DNA from: CAXXOK01 sp963664595
GTDB lineage: Bacteria; Bacillota; Clostridia; Christensenellales; Aristaeellaceae
Assembly (NCBI GenBank): GCA_963664595.2
Contig: CAXXOK010000003.1
Coordinates: forward strand, 186,001-250,000
Direction: 5' to 3'
DNA: 64,000 nucleotides
Under the pieces are notes generated by a model that saw only the letters and a program-made list of their open reading frames with translations, had not been told where the DNA came from and searched no databases. The position numbers and the translations under genes were made by a program. Positions 26,721 to 35,286 of this stretch are shown here, in pieces (within the stretch, counting starts at the first letter, position 1; each line of letters starts with the position of its first letter).

Positions 26721-27809
26721 ATGGACATCCTTTCCTTTTTACAGGAAAGCACACAGCGGTTCGGCCCCGTGGGGCACGAACAGGAGCTGGCCAAATGGCT
26801 GAAGGAGCAGTTTGCGCCGTACTGCGACGAGGTGACCATCGACCCGATGGCCAACGTGATCGCCGTGAAAAAACCGACACGGCAAACGAAGTGTAAAAAT
26901 GAGGAAGGGGGCACGGCTCCCGCCCCCGCGCCGCGGATTATGCTCTGCGCGCACATGGATGAGATCGCCCTGCTGGTGACCGAAATCCTGGAGGACGGGG
27001 CGCTGCGTGTGGGCAAGCTTGGGGGCGTCAGCCCGCACATCCTGCCCGCGGCCACCGTGACCGTGCATACGGACACGGGCGAGCTGTTCGGCGTGGTCGG
27101 AGCCAAGCCGCCGCACCTGCTCAACGGCGAGGAACAAAAGCAAAGCGTACAGTACAAGGATCTGTACGTGGATCTGGGCATGGACGCGCAAAGCGTGCGC
27201 GCGCAGGTGAACATCGGCGACCGCGTGACCCTGCATGGGGAACCGGTGGAGCTGCTAAACGGCCGCGTCGCCAGCAAAACCATGGACGACCGCAGCTGTA
27301 TCGCCGTGATGCTGGACACCGCCGAGCGGCTGCAAAAAATGAACCACGCGGCGGAGATCGTGTTCTGCTGCTCCGTACAGGAGGAGGTGGGCGGCTACGG
27401 CGCGCAGGTGGGCGCGTACACCGTCAACCCGGATATTGCACTGGTGCTGGATGTGACCTTTGCCAATTATCCCGGCGCACGCCCCGATACCACCGTTCCG
27501 CCGGATGCGCCCGCGCCCGCGTGCGGCCCGTTCATCCAGCCCAAGCTGCTGGAAAAGCTGAAGGACACCGCCAGGCAAAACGGCATCAAGTACAATCTGG
27601 AGCTCACCCCGCGCTCTACGGGCACCGATACGGACAATATCCAGATTGCGCGGGGCGGCGTGCCCTGCGTGCTGGTGGGCCTGCCGCTTTCCTACATGCA
27701 CACCACGGTGGAAACCGTGTACCTGAACGCCGTAACCGAGTGCGGGCGCCTGACCGCGGCGTTCTGCGCGTCGATCGAAGAAGGGTGGGATACGGATTTA
27801 TGGAACTGA
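26721..27809 (+). CDS. M42-family metallopeptidase, first of three
   Basis: 362 residues. Metal-ligand motifs of the M42 (tetrahedral aminopeptidase) family are present: AHMDEIALLV, KTMDDRSC, the catalytic Glu pair in QEEVGGYGAQ, a DVTF segment and a late GTDTDNIQI loop. These cytosolic dodecameric peptidases trim peptides from the N terminus. ATG 26721 follows AAAGGGGGA; a longer frame to 26496 is rejected because it lies in repeat A. It overlaps the next M42 gene by 10 nt, indicating one operon. A slightly longer loop rich in Ala and Pro follows the first metal motif region (about residues 57-70). Confidence 0.9.
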   Translation: MDILSFLQESTQRFGPVGHEQELAKWLKEQFAPYCDEVTIDPMANVIAVKKPTRQTKCKNEEGGTAPAPAPRIMLCAHMDEIALLVTEILEDGALRVGKLGGVSPHILPAATVTVHTDTGELFGVVGAKPPHLLNGEEQKQSVQYKDLYVDLGMDAQSVRAQVNIGDRVTLHGEPVELLNGRVASKTMDDRSCIAVMLDTAERLQKMNHAAEIVFCCSVQEEVGGYGAQVGAYTVNPDIALVLDVTFANYPGARPDTTVPPDAPAPACGPFIQPKLLEKLKDTARQNGIKYNLELTPRSTGTDTDNIQIARGGVPCVLVGLPLSYMHTTVETVYLNAVTECGRLTAAFCASIEEGWDTDLWN

Positions 27810-28828
27810 AAACCCTTTGTGAGCTGCAGGGTTTAAGCGGCCGGGAAGAATTTGTGCGCAAGGCCGTACAGGAGCTCTGTGAGGCAAAGCTCGGCAAGGA
27901 TGCCGTATCGCTGGATGGCACCGGCAGTGTGATTGCCGTGCGCAAGGCCCAAAACCCGGCCCTGCCGCGCGTGATGCTGGCCGCGCACATGGACGAGGTC
28001 GGCCTGCTCGTGATCTCCGCCACGGAGGAAGGGCTGCTGCGCTTCCGCTCCAGCGGCGGCGTAGACCCGCGCGTGCTGATTTCCAAGCGCGTCAAGGTGG
28101 GCTACGGCGAAGCGGCTATCCCCGGCGTGATCGGGGAGATGCCCATCCACCTGCAAACGGCGGAGGATGAGAAGGCCGCCCCCCACATGGAGGCGCTGAC
28201 TCTGGATATCGGCGCGAAGGACAAGGCCGAGGCCGAAGCCAAGGCCCCGCTGGGTACGCCTGTCACCTTTGATACACCCTATACCCCGTTTGGCGACGGC
28301 TTTGTGTGCGCCAAGGCCCTGGATGACCGCGTGGGCGTGTACAACCTGCTTCGCCTGCTGGATACGCCCTACGACGGCGAGCTGACCTTTGCCTTCACCA
28401 CCCAGGAGGAGGTGGGCCTGCGCGGCGCGCTGGCCGCGGGCTATAAAGTGCAGCCGGAGATCGCCATCATATTGGAAGGCACCACCGCCAACGATCTGGG
28501 TGAGATTCCTGACGCGCTCAAGGTGTGCGTGCCCGGCCAGGGCCCGTGCGTATCGTTTATGGACCGCTCCACAATTGCCGACCGGGTGCTGTTCAAGGCC
28601 GTGCTGGCCGTGGCCAAGGCGGAGGGCATCACCCATCAGGTGAAGCGTTTCGTCTCCGGCGGCAACGATGCCGGGGCCATCCAGCGCTCGGGCGCGGGCG
28701 TGAGAACCATCGTGCTGTCCGTGCCGTGCCGCAACATCCACAGCCCGGCCTCCGTGTGCTGCCTCCGGGATGTGGACAACCAGCTTCTGCTTGCCAAAGC
28801 TACCCTGCGCCATCTGATGAAAGGATGA
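27800..28828 (+). CDS. M42-family metallopeptidase, second of three
   Basis: 342 residues. Motifs: AHMDEVGLLV, KALDDRVG, TTQEEVGLRGA and FVSGGNDAGAIQ, all at the family spacing. The start ATG 27800 overlaps the preceding gene by 10 nt and has only a weak GGGTGGG upstream, so translational coupling is likely. It is clearly paralogous to both neighbours but diverged, which suggests different peptide specificities as in archaeal TET peptidase sets; that is inference. Confidence 0.9.
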   Translation: MELKTLCELQGLSGREEFVRKAVQELCEAKLGKDAVSLDGTGSVIAVRKAQNPALPRVMLAAHMDEVGLLVISATEEGLLRFRSSGGVDPRVLISKRVKVGYGEAAIPGVIGEMPIHLQTAEDEKAAPHMEALTLDIGAKDKAEAEAKAPLGTPVTFDTPYTPFGDGFVCAKALDDRVGVYNLLRLLDTPYDGELTFAFTTQEEVGLRGALAAGYKVQPEIAIILEGTTANDLGEIPDALKVCVPGQGPCVSFMDRSTIADRVLFKAVLAVAKAEGITHQVKRFVSGGNDAGAIQRSGAGVRTIVLSVPCRNIHSPASVCCLRDVDNQLLLAKATLRHLMKG

Positions 28829-28836
28829 TCTGATAT

Positions 28837-29820
28837 ATGAAACAATTGATAGAACAGCTGACCTCCGTGTACGGCCCCAGCGGATCGGAATCCTCCGTGG
28901 CCGACCTGATTGAAACCCTTGTACAGGACGTGGTTGATTCCGTACGCCGCGACGCGCTGGGCAACCTCATCTGCGAGGTGAAGGGCACGGGCGAAAAGCG
29001 GATTATGTTCGCCGCGCACATGGACCATATCGGGCTTATCGTCACCCACGCGGAAAAGGAAGGCTTTCTGCGCGTCAGCAACGTGGGCGGCATCAGCGTT
29101 GACTACAGCCGCGCCCGCCGCGTGAAGTTTGCAAACGGCGTGCAGGGTGTGCTGTATGAGCAGGCCCTTAAGGAAGGCGAAAAGAGCAGCCTCACCACCC
29201 TGTATATCGATATCGGCGCCAAGGACGCGGAGGAAGCCCTCTCCATGGTGCAGCTGGGCGATGTGGCCGTGTATGCCGAGTCCGCCTTCCCCGTGGGCAA
29301 GCACTGCATCGTCTCCCCCGCCATAGACGACCGCGTGGCCTGCGCCATGCTGGTCCGGCTTTTACAAAGCCTGCCGCCCAAGCACCCGGACATTGTGGCC
29401 GTGTTTACTACCCAGGAAGAGGTGGGCGTGCGCGGGGCCACCGTATCGGCCTACAGCGTGCAGCCGGATGAGGGCATCGCGCTGGATGTGACCATCGCGG
29501 GCGATATCCCGGAGCTGAAGCTGAACGCCGTGAAGCTGGGCGAGGGGCCCGCCGTGAAGATCAAGGATGCAAAAAGTATTTCCAACCCGGATGTGGTGCG
29601 CCGCATGATCGCCGCCGCCCAAGCCGCGGGTGTGCCGTGCCAGCGGGAGATCCTGCCCTATGGCGGCACCGACGCGGGCGCAATGCAGCTAAGCCGCGGC
29701 GGCATGCCGGTGGGCACGCTGTCCATCCCGTGCCGCTATGTGCACTCCGCCTGTGAGATGGTGGACCTGCGCGATGTGGAAAACGGCGTGAAGCTGCTGG
29801 TGGAATACGTAAAGGCATAA
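28837..29820 (+). CDS. M42-family metallopeptidase, third of three
   Basis: 327 residues with FAAHMDHIGLIV, PAIDDRVACAM, TTQEEVGVRGA and YGGTDAGAMQ. The start ATG 28837 follows AAAGGA, nine bases after the previous stop. A strong terminator at 29842 ends the cluster. All metal and catalytic residues appear intact, so none of the three is an obvious pseudoenzyme. Confidence 0.9.
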   Translation: MKQLIEQLTSVYGPSGSESSVADLIETLVQDVVDSVRRDALGNLICEVKGTGEKRIMFAAHMDHIGLIVTHAEKEGFLRVSNVGGISVDYSRARRVKFANGVQGVLYEQALKEGEKSSLTTLYIDIGAKDAEEALSMVQLGDVAVYAESAFPVGKHCIVSPAIDDRVACAMLVRLLQSLPPKHPDIVAVFTTQEEVGVRGATVSAYSVQPDEGIALDVTIAGDIPELKLNAVKLGEGPAVKIKDAKSISNPDVVRRMIAAAQAAGVPCQREILPYGGTDAGAMQLSRGGMPVGTLSIPCRYVHSACEMVDLRDVENGVKLLVEYVKA

Positions 29821-29841
29821 CACAACTGAGAATTTCCATGG

Positions 29842-29883
29842 GCCGCCCACGCGCTTATCCAAGGAGAAGCGCGGGGCGGCTTT
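29842..29883 (+). terminator. Rho-independent terminator after the M42 operon
   Basis: Arm GCCGCCC-A-CGCGCTT (29842-29856) pairs with AAGCGCGGGGCGGC (29867-29880), a 14-bp stem with one bulged A, followed by TTT. Confidence 0.8.
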
Positions 29884-30083
29884 AATTGTCCGATTTTGTA
29901 TTTATGGGATATCGGAAAAAGCCGGGCGAAGAAGGATCGAAAATAGACAGACGGGTTGTGCTGCCGTACCGGGCGGGAGTATTGCCTGTAAAAATCCCCG
30001 GACCCTGTCGGATGAAGTCGGCGAAACGCCTCTGCGTGGAGGCTTTGCGACGCGAACGCTTTGTAATAATGGGAGCGCAGCCC

Positions 30084-30370
30084 ATGAAAACGGTACTGGC
30101 GGCAGCGCTTTTCGCCACCTGCTTCCGGTTACAGTCGGCAGCGCTGGCGGCGGAGCACAGCCTGAAGACGCTGTTCGCCGCGGATAACACGCGCCTGATT
30201 TTATATTCAATCGGGAGGCACTCTCCGGGGAGGATCTTGTGATCCGCTCCTTTGCTATCAACCTTACCGGCAGCAGCGGTTTACGGGGATGGGTGTACGT
30301 CCGCGCCGGGGAATATGAGGGCTATGAGCAAGAGGCCGCCGTGATCGTCCGCCGAAAGCGCCGCGGCTGA
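30084..30370 (+). pseudogene. Frameshifted small secreted protein
   Basis: ATG 30084 begins a signal-peptide-like sequence (MKTVLAAALFATCFRLQSAA, then LAAEHS) in one frame. At about 30198-30205 the coding character moves to the next frame, reading FIFNREALSGEDLVIRSFAI and continuing through GWVYVRAGEYEGYEQEAAVI to TGA at 30370. Neither frame alone gives a sensible protein: the first stops at 30242 after a nonsense tail. It is therefore probably a decayed gene about 95 residues long, or contains a sequencing indel. No family is recognised. The upstream stretch 29884-30083 holds nothing convincing. Confidence 0.45.
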
Positions 30371-30390
30371 CCGGGAAGGGTAAATGGCAG

Positions 30391-30550
30391 GGAAACGCTG
30401 AAGTAATCCCCTGCATGCCGGTACGTTCTCTTTCCGCCGGATTGAGGCTGCAAAACCTTCTACATAGCGCTGCTGCTGCTTCAGGTTCCGCAGCCCCAAC
30501 CTGACGAAAAGCTGACGCGCCATCGCACAAGCGCTTTACGCATCGTCAAC
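30391..30550 (+). repeat. Repeat family A, copy 4
   Basis: A well-preserved copy with blocks aaacgctgaa, atcccctgcatgc, ttctctttccgccgg, ttccgcagccccaa, ctgacgaaaagctgac and ccatcgcacaagcgcttta. Its reverse strand keeps an open frame containing FVRLGLRNLKQQQRYVEGFA. The rest of the gap to 30690 shows no gene. Confidence 0.9.
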
Positions 30551-30690
30551 CTGGGGCAGGTGGCGGAGCCTACTGTATTTTATTGATCCCGAACAGATCC
30601 GGCATTTGATTTGCATACGGAAGTGTGTTCACACCCATCGCGATTGCCGGGCAACCGGCCGATGATAAGGATCAGATAAGGGTACAGGAT

Positions 30691-31659
30691 TTATTGAACA
30701 TCATAACGGTAAAATTTCTGATCAACTTCCATTATAGGGAAATTGCCGGGGAGTTCCTCCTTTGAAATTTCAACAAATTGATTCTTTTCATAAAATCTGT
30801 GCGCGGCTATAAACTGAGGCGTTGTTCCCAGATAAATGCTGCGAACGTTATTCTGAGCGGCCCATTTCAAAAACTGCGCAAGCAGCTTTGCCGATATACC
30901 CTTGTCCTTTCCCCGGTACTCTTTTTTGACAAACATCTTTCTCAGTACCGCATTGCCGTTGCCAATGCCGATAATGCCGAGGGTGCCTATGACCTCGTTC
31001 TTGTCTACGGCAACCCAGAATTCGCCTCTCTTCCGGTAAAAAGTATCGATGTCTTCCAAATCCGGTTGATCTTTGATGGAAATGGGCAGATTAAATTCAT
31101 CCTGCTGTATTCTTACAATCATCTCCATGATTGCCTGACGATATACTGACGTATACTTATATATTCTGAAAGAAGTCATACGCGCTTCCTCTTTTGCATT
31201 GTGAGGCAGAGGCGGTGCGTTCTTTAAAGCCTCCCATTTCTGTTCTATGTTTTTCTCCATTTTCTTTATCAATTTACCGGCTACTGCCTTTTCATCCTCT
31301 GTAAAATCGGAAAAGCAAATTGAGATATTTTCGTTTTCCTCGGTAATGATCAATGAATATAATGCTAACGCTTCCGGCGTAGGATATAGCCGCCACATTC
31401 TCTTATCAAGAGTATCCCGCTTCCTCTCGATCAGCCCCTTATCCTCCATCTTTTGAATTGCCTTTGTTGCCGTTGCTTTATCTACCTTCAGCCTAATGGA
31501 TAAATCAATGGGCGTTATGCCTTCGTTTTCACAGATCCTCGTCAGGAAGACGAACTGCCCTCTTTCCAGATGAAACGGTTTGAGTCTGCTGTCATTAATG
31601 GTCTGTATACATCTTGAGATCGCGCCGATTCCCCTCAAGATATCATTTTCCGGCTGCAT
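30691..31659 (-). CDS. MarR-type regulator fused to GNAT acetyltransferase
   Basis: 322 residues. Residues 1-145 form a MarR winged-helix domain (FVFLTRICENEGITPIDLS, then KVDKATATKAIQKMEDKGL and the basic wing). Residues about 165-320 form a GNAT domain with the acetyl-CoA loop KKEYRGKDKGISAKLL. MarR-GNAT fusions are a known architecture, usually autoregulated by a small ligand. Start ATG 31659 has AGGAGGGG upstream; a longer frame to 31785 runs through the promoter and is rejected. A perfect palindrome overlaps its promoter, a likely self-repression site. It is somewhat AT-richer than its neighbours and stands alone. Substrate unknown. Confidence 0.88.
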   Translation of the reverse strand: MQPENDILRGIGAISRCIQTINDSRLKPFHLERGQFVFLTRICENEGITPIDLSIRLKVDKATATKAIQKMEDKGLIERKRDTLDKRMWRLYPTPEALALYSLIITEENENISICFSDFTEDEKAVAGKLIKKMEKNIEQKWEALKNAPPLPHNAKEEARMTSFRIYKYTSVYRQAIMEMIVRIQQDEFNLPISIKDQPDLEDIDTFYRKRGEFWVAVDKNEVIGTLGIIGIGNGNAVLRKMFVKKEYRGKDKGISAKLLAQFLKWAAQNNVRSIYLGTTPQFIAAHRFYEKNQFVEISKEELPGNFPIMEVDQKFYRYDVQ

Positions 31660-31756
31660 GGTACTCCCCTCCTGAAAAGAGCTTTTCGCAAAGTGATAAA
31701 ACGATAACCGCGAATCCGAAAATAAGAAGGGTTGTCGGTTATTGGATTTCTGACCC

Positions 31757-31785
31757 ATTATAATACGAACTAGTTGAAACTTCAA
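31757..31785 (-). promoter_or_regulatory. Promoter of the MarR-GNAT gene
   Basis: On the minus strand TTGAAG (31785-31780) and TATAAT (31762-31757) are 17 bp apart. The -35 lies inside the palindrome at 31766-31793, so a bound dimer would block RNA polymerase. Confidence 0.75.
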
Positions 31786-31793
31786 CTAGTTCG
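31766..31793. promoter_or_regulatory. 28-bp perfect palindrome, MarR operator
   Basis: Arms CGAACTAGTTGAA and TTCAACTAGTTCG flank a 2-bp centre. The core AGTTGAAACTTCAACT matches the style of MarR-family operators. It overlaps the -35 and spacer of the divergently placed MarR-GNAT promoter, supporting autorepression. Confidence 0.8.
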
Positions 31794-31925
31794 TGCGCTT
31801 GTTTTCGTTGCAGGGATATCACGTGTATTCAATGGTTGTCTATTGACTTCATATTCTGCTTTATGCTGTCCACTGATTGCTTGTACAGGAGCTCTGCGCA
31901 TTCCCTGCGGGCCTGGTGCCGTTCC

Positions 31926-32663
31926 TTACTCCATCGCAACCGTAAGCTCCGCGGCGAACTCGCCCTTGAAATAGGCGGTCAGCGTGTATTCCCCTGTGGG
32001 GAAGCCGCTGTAATCGGCCATGATGTTCTTGAGCGTATCGGTCAGGGATACGTACTCGGTAACGGTTGCGGCGTTTTCCCTGTACCAGAACTCATCGCTG
32101 ATGGGGTACTTGTCCCCATTTGGCAGGCCGAGCACCAGCAGGAGATCCATCACCTTGTTGCCGTCGGTTTCATCCAGCTGGAACTGGAGCATGAAATGGA
32201 AATCATAATCGTACACCTCTCCCGGCAGCGTTTGGCTGCTCAGGGAGGCAAGTTCGGCGTAGTCCTTTTTGCCCGCGGCGGATTTGTACAGGCCGGTGCC
32301 CAGCAGCTGATAGCCGTATTGGGTGTAGTCGATCGCGTAAGGCGTGGTGAAGGCGGTGGTCGCTGTGCCGCCGTTTTGGGCCGACACGGTGAGCACATAC
32401 GGCGTGGCCGGGCTCAGGTACTTGATCCGGTACATCAGGCCGGAGGTCACGCGCGTGGTTTGGCGCGCCACACCGTCGATATGGTAGGCGAGGGTGTACT
32501 GCTGGTCGTCCTTGTAGGTGCAGTTCCAGCGTGCCATCGCGGAGGTGGTTCTGATTTCGGAAACCGACAGATCGCGTACCACCTCCTGCGCGCCCGCGCA
32601 GGCCAGGCCGCTTGCCAGCAAAATCAACAGCAGCAAAAACGCCGCTCCCCGTTTTTTCATCAT
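31926..32663 (-). CDS. Exported FnIII-like protein, paralogue 1
   Basis: 245 residues. A signal peptide (KKRGAAFLLLLILLASGLA, then CAGAQ) is followed by an FnIII-like domain (about 30-115) with the characteristic PATPYVLTVSA strand. The C-terminal domain is shared with the genes at 32769 and 37945 (LGTGLYKS, LPGEVYDYDFHFM, LPNGDKYPISDEFWY, FPTGEYTLTAYF). The frame opens with TTG at 32693, but GGAGG nine bases upstream supports ATG 32663. Function unknown; it is presumably secreted or wall-associated. It lies 105 bp after the 3' neighbour's stop and may be cotranscribed with it. Confidence 0.7.
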   Translation of the reverse strand: MMKKRGAAFLLLLILLASGLACAGAQEVVRDLSVSEIRTTSAMARWNCTYKDDQQYTLAYHIDGVARQTTRVTSGLMYRIKYLSPATPYVLTVSAQNGGTATTAFTTPYAIDYTQYGYQLLGTGLYKSAAGKKDYAELASLSSQTLPGEVYDYDFHFMLQFQLDETDGNKVMDLLLVLGLPNGDKYPISDEFWYRENAATVTEYVSLTDTLKNIMADYSGFPTGEYTLTAYFKGEFAAELTVAME

Positions 32664-32768
32664 CGGAATCATCCTCCGTATCGTTATCTTCAACAGGATA
32701 AGCTATATAGGCCGTTAAGCGCCGTCCGGTTTGCGCGTATCGCAGGGCAGGGCGCAAAGCCCGGCCTA

Positions 32769-33503
32769 TTATTCCATCATAAAGGTCATCTGCGCCGCGA
32801 GCTTGCCAACGAAACAGGCCGTCAGCGTATATTCCCCGGTGGGAAACGCGCCGTAATCCGCCAGAACCTCTTTGAGCAGTTCGGTAAAGGCGTAATACTG
32901 GGTGTGGGTCTGGGTGCGCTTCCCGTACCACAGGATATCGCTGAGGGCGTAGGCATCGCCGTTGGGCAGGCGCAGCATCAGCTCAAACGTTTCCGACTTC
33001 TGCGCTCTGGAGGCCATCATGAGGAACCGGAACATGAAGTGGAAATCATAATCGTAGATTTCCCCCGGCAGCGTTTGGCTGTTCAGGGAGGAAAGCTCCG
33101 TGTACTCCCTGCTCCCGGCGTAGGATTTGTACAGGCCGGTGGCCTTGAGCGCGTAGCTGTAGTCCGTAAACGGTTCGGCGGCGGGCGTGGTGACGGTAAT
33201 CGTCTGCGAGCCGCCGGTTTCCGAGGATACGGTGATCACGTAGGGGGTGCCGGGATACAGGTGGTTGATGGAAAAATAGGTGTCGTAGGTCTTCATGCGC
33301 ACGGAGCGGTCCACGCCCTGCACCTGCATGTCGATGGTGAAGGCCGGGTCCTCCTTGTCGGTGCACAGCCAGTTGATGCCGATGGAGGTTGCGTCCAGCG
33401 CTTCCCCGGACAGATACACCACCAGCTGCTCCCCAGCCGCCGCTCTCAGGGCGGCCGACAGAAGGAGCAGGAGCAGGCAAAGGGCCGCCGTATATTTTTT
33501 CAT
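32769..33503 (-). CDS. Exported FnIII-like protein, paralogue 2
   Basis: 244 residues: signal peptide MKKYTAALCLLLLLLSAALR with an AAA-G cleavage region, an FnIII-like domain (YPGTPYVITVSSETGG), and the conserved C-terminal domain (LKATGLYKS, LPGEIYDYDFHFMFRF, LPNGDAYALSDILWY, FPTGEYTLTACF). ATG 33503 follows GGAGG. It is divergent from the exported-protein operon starting at 33847 and upstream of paralogue 1. No catalytic motif is seen; ligand-binding or surface structural roles are possible. Confidence 0.7.
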   Translation of the reverse strand: MKKYTAALCLLLLLLSAALRAAAGEQLVVYLSGEALDATSIGINWLCTDKEDPAFTIDMQVQGVDRSVRMKTYDTYFSINHLYPGTPYVITVSSETGGSQTITVTTPAAEPFTDYSYALKATGLYKSYAGSREYTELSSLNSQTLPGEIYDYDFHFMFRFLMMASRAQKSETFELMLRLPNGDAYALSDILWYGKRTQTHTQYYAFTELLKEVLADYGAFPTGEYTLTACFVGKLAAQMTFMME

Positions 33504-33739
33504 GCGAATATCCTCCGTATTGCCGGGCTGTTTCGCGGCGGGGCAGGCTGTGTGCGCTGCGTTGTATCGGCAGTGCCCGGCAGCCCCGTTTTTTTATGGG
33601 ATGGGCGCACGCGCGGCGCCCCCGCAAGCCGATGGTATCATGTTTGCCGGGGATAATCAATGCCATGTATGGATTGTTACAAGATAAGGATTTGATACGG
33701 TTTTCCGGCCGCGGCCGCCGCGCCCCGGCGGGGGGCGGA

Positions 33740-33768
33740 TTGCTTTTCCCCGGCCGATATGGTAGAGT
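33740..33768 (+). promoter_or_regulatory. Candidate promoter of the exported-protein operon
   Basis: TTGCTT (33740-33745) and TAGAGT (33763-33768) are spaced 17 bp apart, about 75 bp before the first start codon. The rest of the divergent gap 33504-33846 is GC-rich with no other clear signal. Confidence 0.4.
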
Positions 33769-33846
33769 GGACCAAAGGTAAAAATTCCCTCCGGGGCATC
33801 AGCCTCGGCAGTATACCGACAGACCTCTGTGGTAAGGGGAGACAGC

Positions 33847-34572
33847 ATGAAAAAGCGATGGATGGCGATATTCCTGTGCGCGCTGCTTGCGCTGGGCTGC
33901 GCCGCCCCGGCGGCGGGCGAAATTCCGGACACGGACGCCGATCCCATGCGGGTACTTGCCACGGTGCTGCGAAACGCGCAGGAGATCGCCTTTCTGGACG
34001 CGGCTGCGCTTTGCCAGGCCGGGCCGGAAACCGGTATCGGCCGCACCCTGACCGGGGACGGCGCGGCGGTGCGGATTACCGCCACGCAGGAGGAGGCGTG
34101 GGGCGGCGTCGGCGGCAGCCTGCGGGACTACGATAACGGCATGGACGTGTTCAACCGCGCGTGCCTGTTTCGGTTCCGGCTGCCGGCGTTCTGGGATTTC
34201 CAGCTGGTGATCGGGGAGCAATGGATTCAGTTTTACGAACCGGGCTACCCGATGTTCGGGGGCTCGGCATATCCGTATCCCAATTTCTGCTTTGGGGAAT
34301 TCCCGCAGACCTACCGGCTGCTGCCGGATCAATGGACCTACGGCCTGATCGCGTTGGACGGCGACGCCAACTGCCGCTTTATGCTCTGGCAGGAGGGGCA
34401 TGCCGACGTGCCGGGCTATTACGCGCGCAAGCTTTTCTCCTCCGCGGATATGGCGCGCATGCGGGCGGAGGGCGAGCTGCCTGGCTGGGCCCTTTCGGTT
34501 AAGCTGTATGAGGGCGAGAGCATTGAAATATCCGAATTCCGCGTGCTGCGCTTTGAGGAGCTGATCAAATGA
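33847..34572 (+). CDS. Exported protein of unknown function, first of a paralogous pair
   Basis: 241 residues starting MKKRWMAIFLCALLALGCAA, a signal peptide with a Cys that could be lipidated although the lipobox is atypical. The mature part looks beta-rich and contains YGLIALDGDANCRFMLWQEG, matched in the next gene by WYIALFAVDPQLELGLWLWQ. A carbohydrate-binding or laminin-G-like jelly roll is possible but unproven. GGGGAG precedes ATG 33847. It overlaps the next gene by 4 nt (ATGA), so they form one operon with the LRR gene. Confidence 0.65.
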   Translation: MKKRWMAIFLCALLALGCAAPAAGEIPDTDADPMRVLATVLRNAQEIAFLDAAALCQAGPETGIGRTLTGDGAAVRITATQEEAWGGVGGSLRDYDNGMDVFNRACLFRFRLPAFWDFQLVIGEQWIQFYEPGYPMFGGSAYPYPNFCFGEFPQTYRLLPDQWTYGLIALDGDANCRFMLWQEGHADVPGYYARKLFSSADMARMRAEGELPGWALSVKLYEGESIEISEFRVLRFEELIK

Positions 34573-35273
34573 AAAAGCGGTTCCTGTGCGCGCTGCTGCT
34601 GTGCTGCGCCGTGGGCTGCGCGGGCGCGCAAAGCACGCTGCCGCGCTTTGAGGGCGCCGCCTATTACTGGGATGTGCTGCCCTCGCTGCTGAAAAACCCG
34701 GAATTTCTGTGTGAAAACGCGGTAGGCGGCGGGCAGACGGTGATCGAGTACGCTCAGGACATCACCCACATCGGCGAGTGCAGGCACGTGGATATCGAAA
34801 CCAATATTCTGGATTATTCCGGCGGCGGGGAGGCGGATACCGGGCAGGCCATCCTGGTCAAGTTCCGCATCAACAACGATTCCGGCCTGTGCTTTTCGTT
34901 CTGCTCGCGCGATGATGAAGCCATTGTGATGAACCTGACCGCGCCGCAGTTCCCCACAGTGGGGATGAGCTCCCAGCCGGAAAAATACCGCCACTTCGGA
35001 AACGAAGCCTTCACCTTTGCGGAGGGGGCGTGGTATATCGCGCTGTTTGCCGTTGATCCGCAGCTGGAGCTGGGGCTGTGGCTGTGGCAGGAGGGCACGC
35101 CCCAGAACATGGCGGGCTACCGCACCAACCTGGCCCGGGACGATTGGTACGCGGGCGGCGCGGCGTTTGCGGGGCGGCGCTGGTCGCTGAATCTGGACAT
35201 GAGCTATGTGGACCCCGTGGATATCGATCTGGCGGGCTACCGGGTGATTGGCTTCACGGGCTTTTGGGACTAG
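34569..35273 (+). CDS. Exported protein of unknown function, second of the pair
   Basis: 234 residues with signal peptide MKKRFLCALLLCCAVGCAGA. It is paralogous to the preceding gene: both carry an aromatic-rich LWQEG motif followed by a GY(R/Y) segment, and both end in a short strand xxRVxGF or FRVLRF. Translation is coupled through ATGA at 34569-34572. Its role is unknown, but tight linkage to a secreted LRR protein suggests a surface complex. Confidence 0.65.
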   Translation: MKKRFLCALLLCCAVGCAGAQSTLPRFEGAAYYWDVLPSLLKNPEFLCENAVGGGQTVIEYAQDITHIGECRHVDIETNILDYSGGGEADTGQAILVKFRINNDSGLCFSFCSRDDEAIVMNLTAPQFPTVGMSSQPEKYRHFGNEAFTFAEGAWYIALFAVDPQLELGLWLWQEGTPQNMAGYRTNLARDDWYAGGAAFAGRRWSLNLDMSYVDPVDIDLAGYRVIGFTGFWD

Positions 35274-35286
35274 CGGGGTGGAGAGC

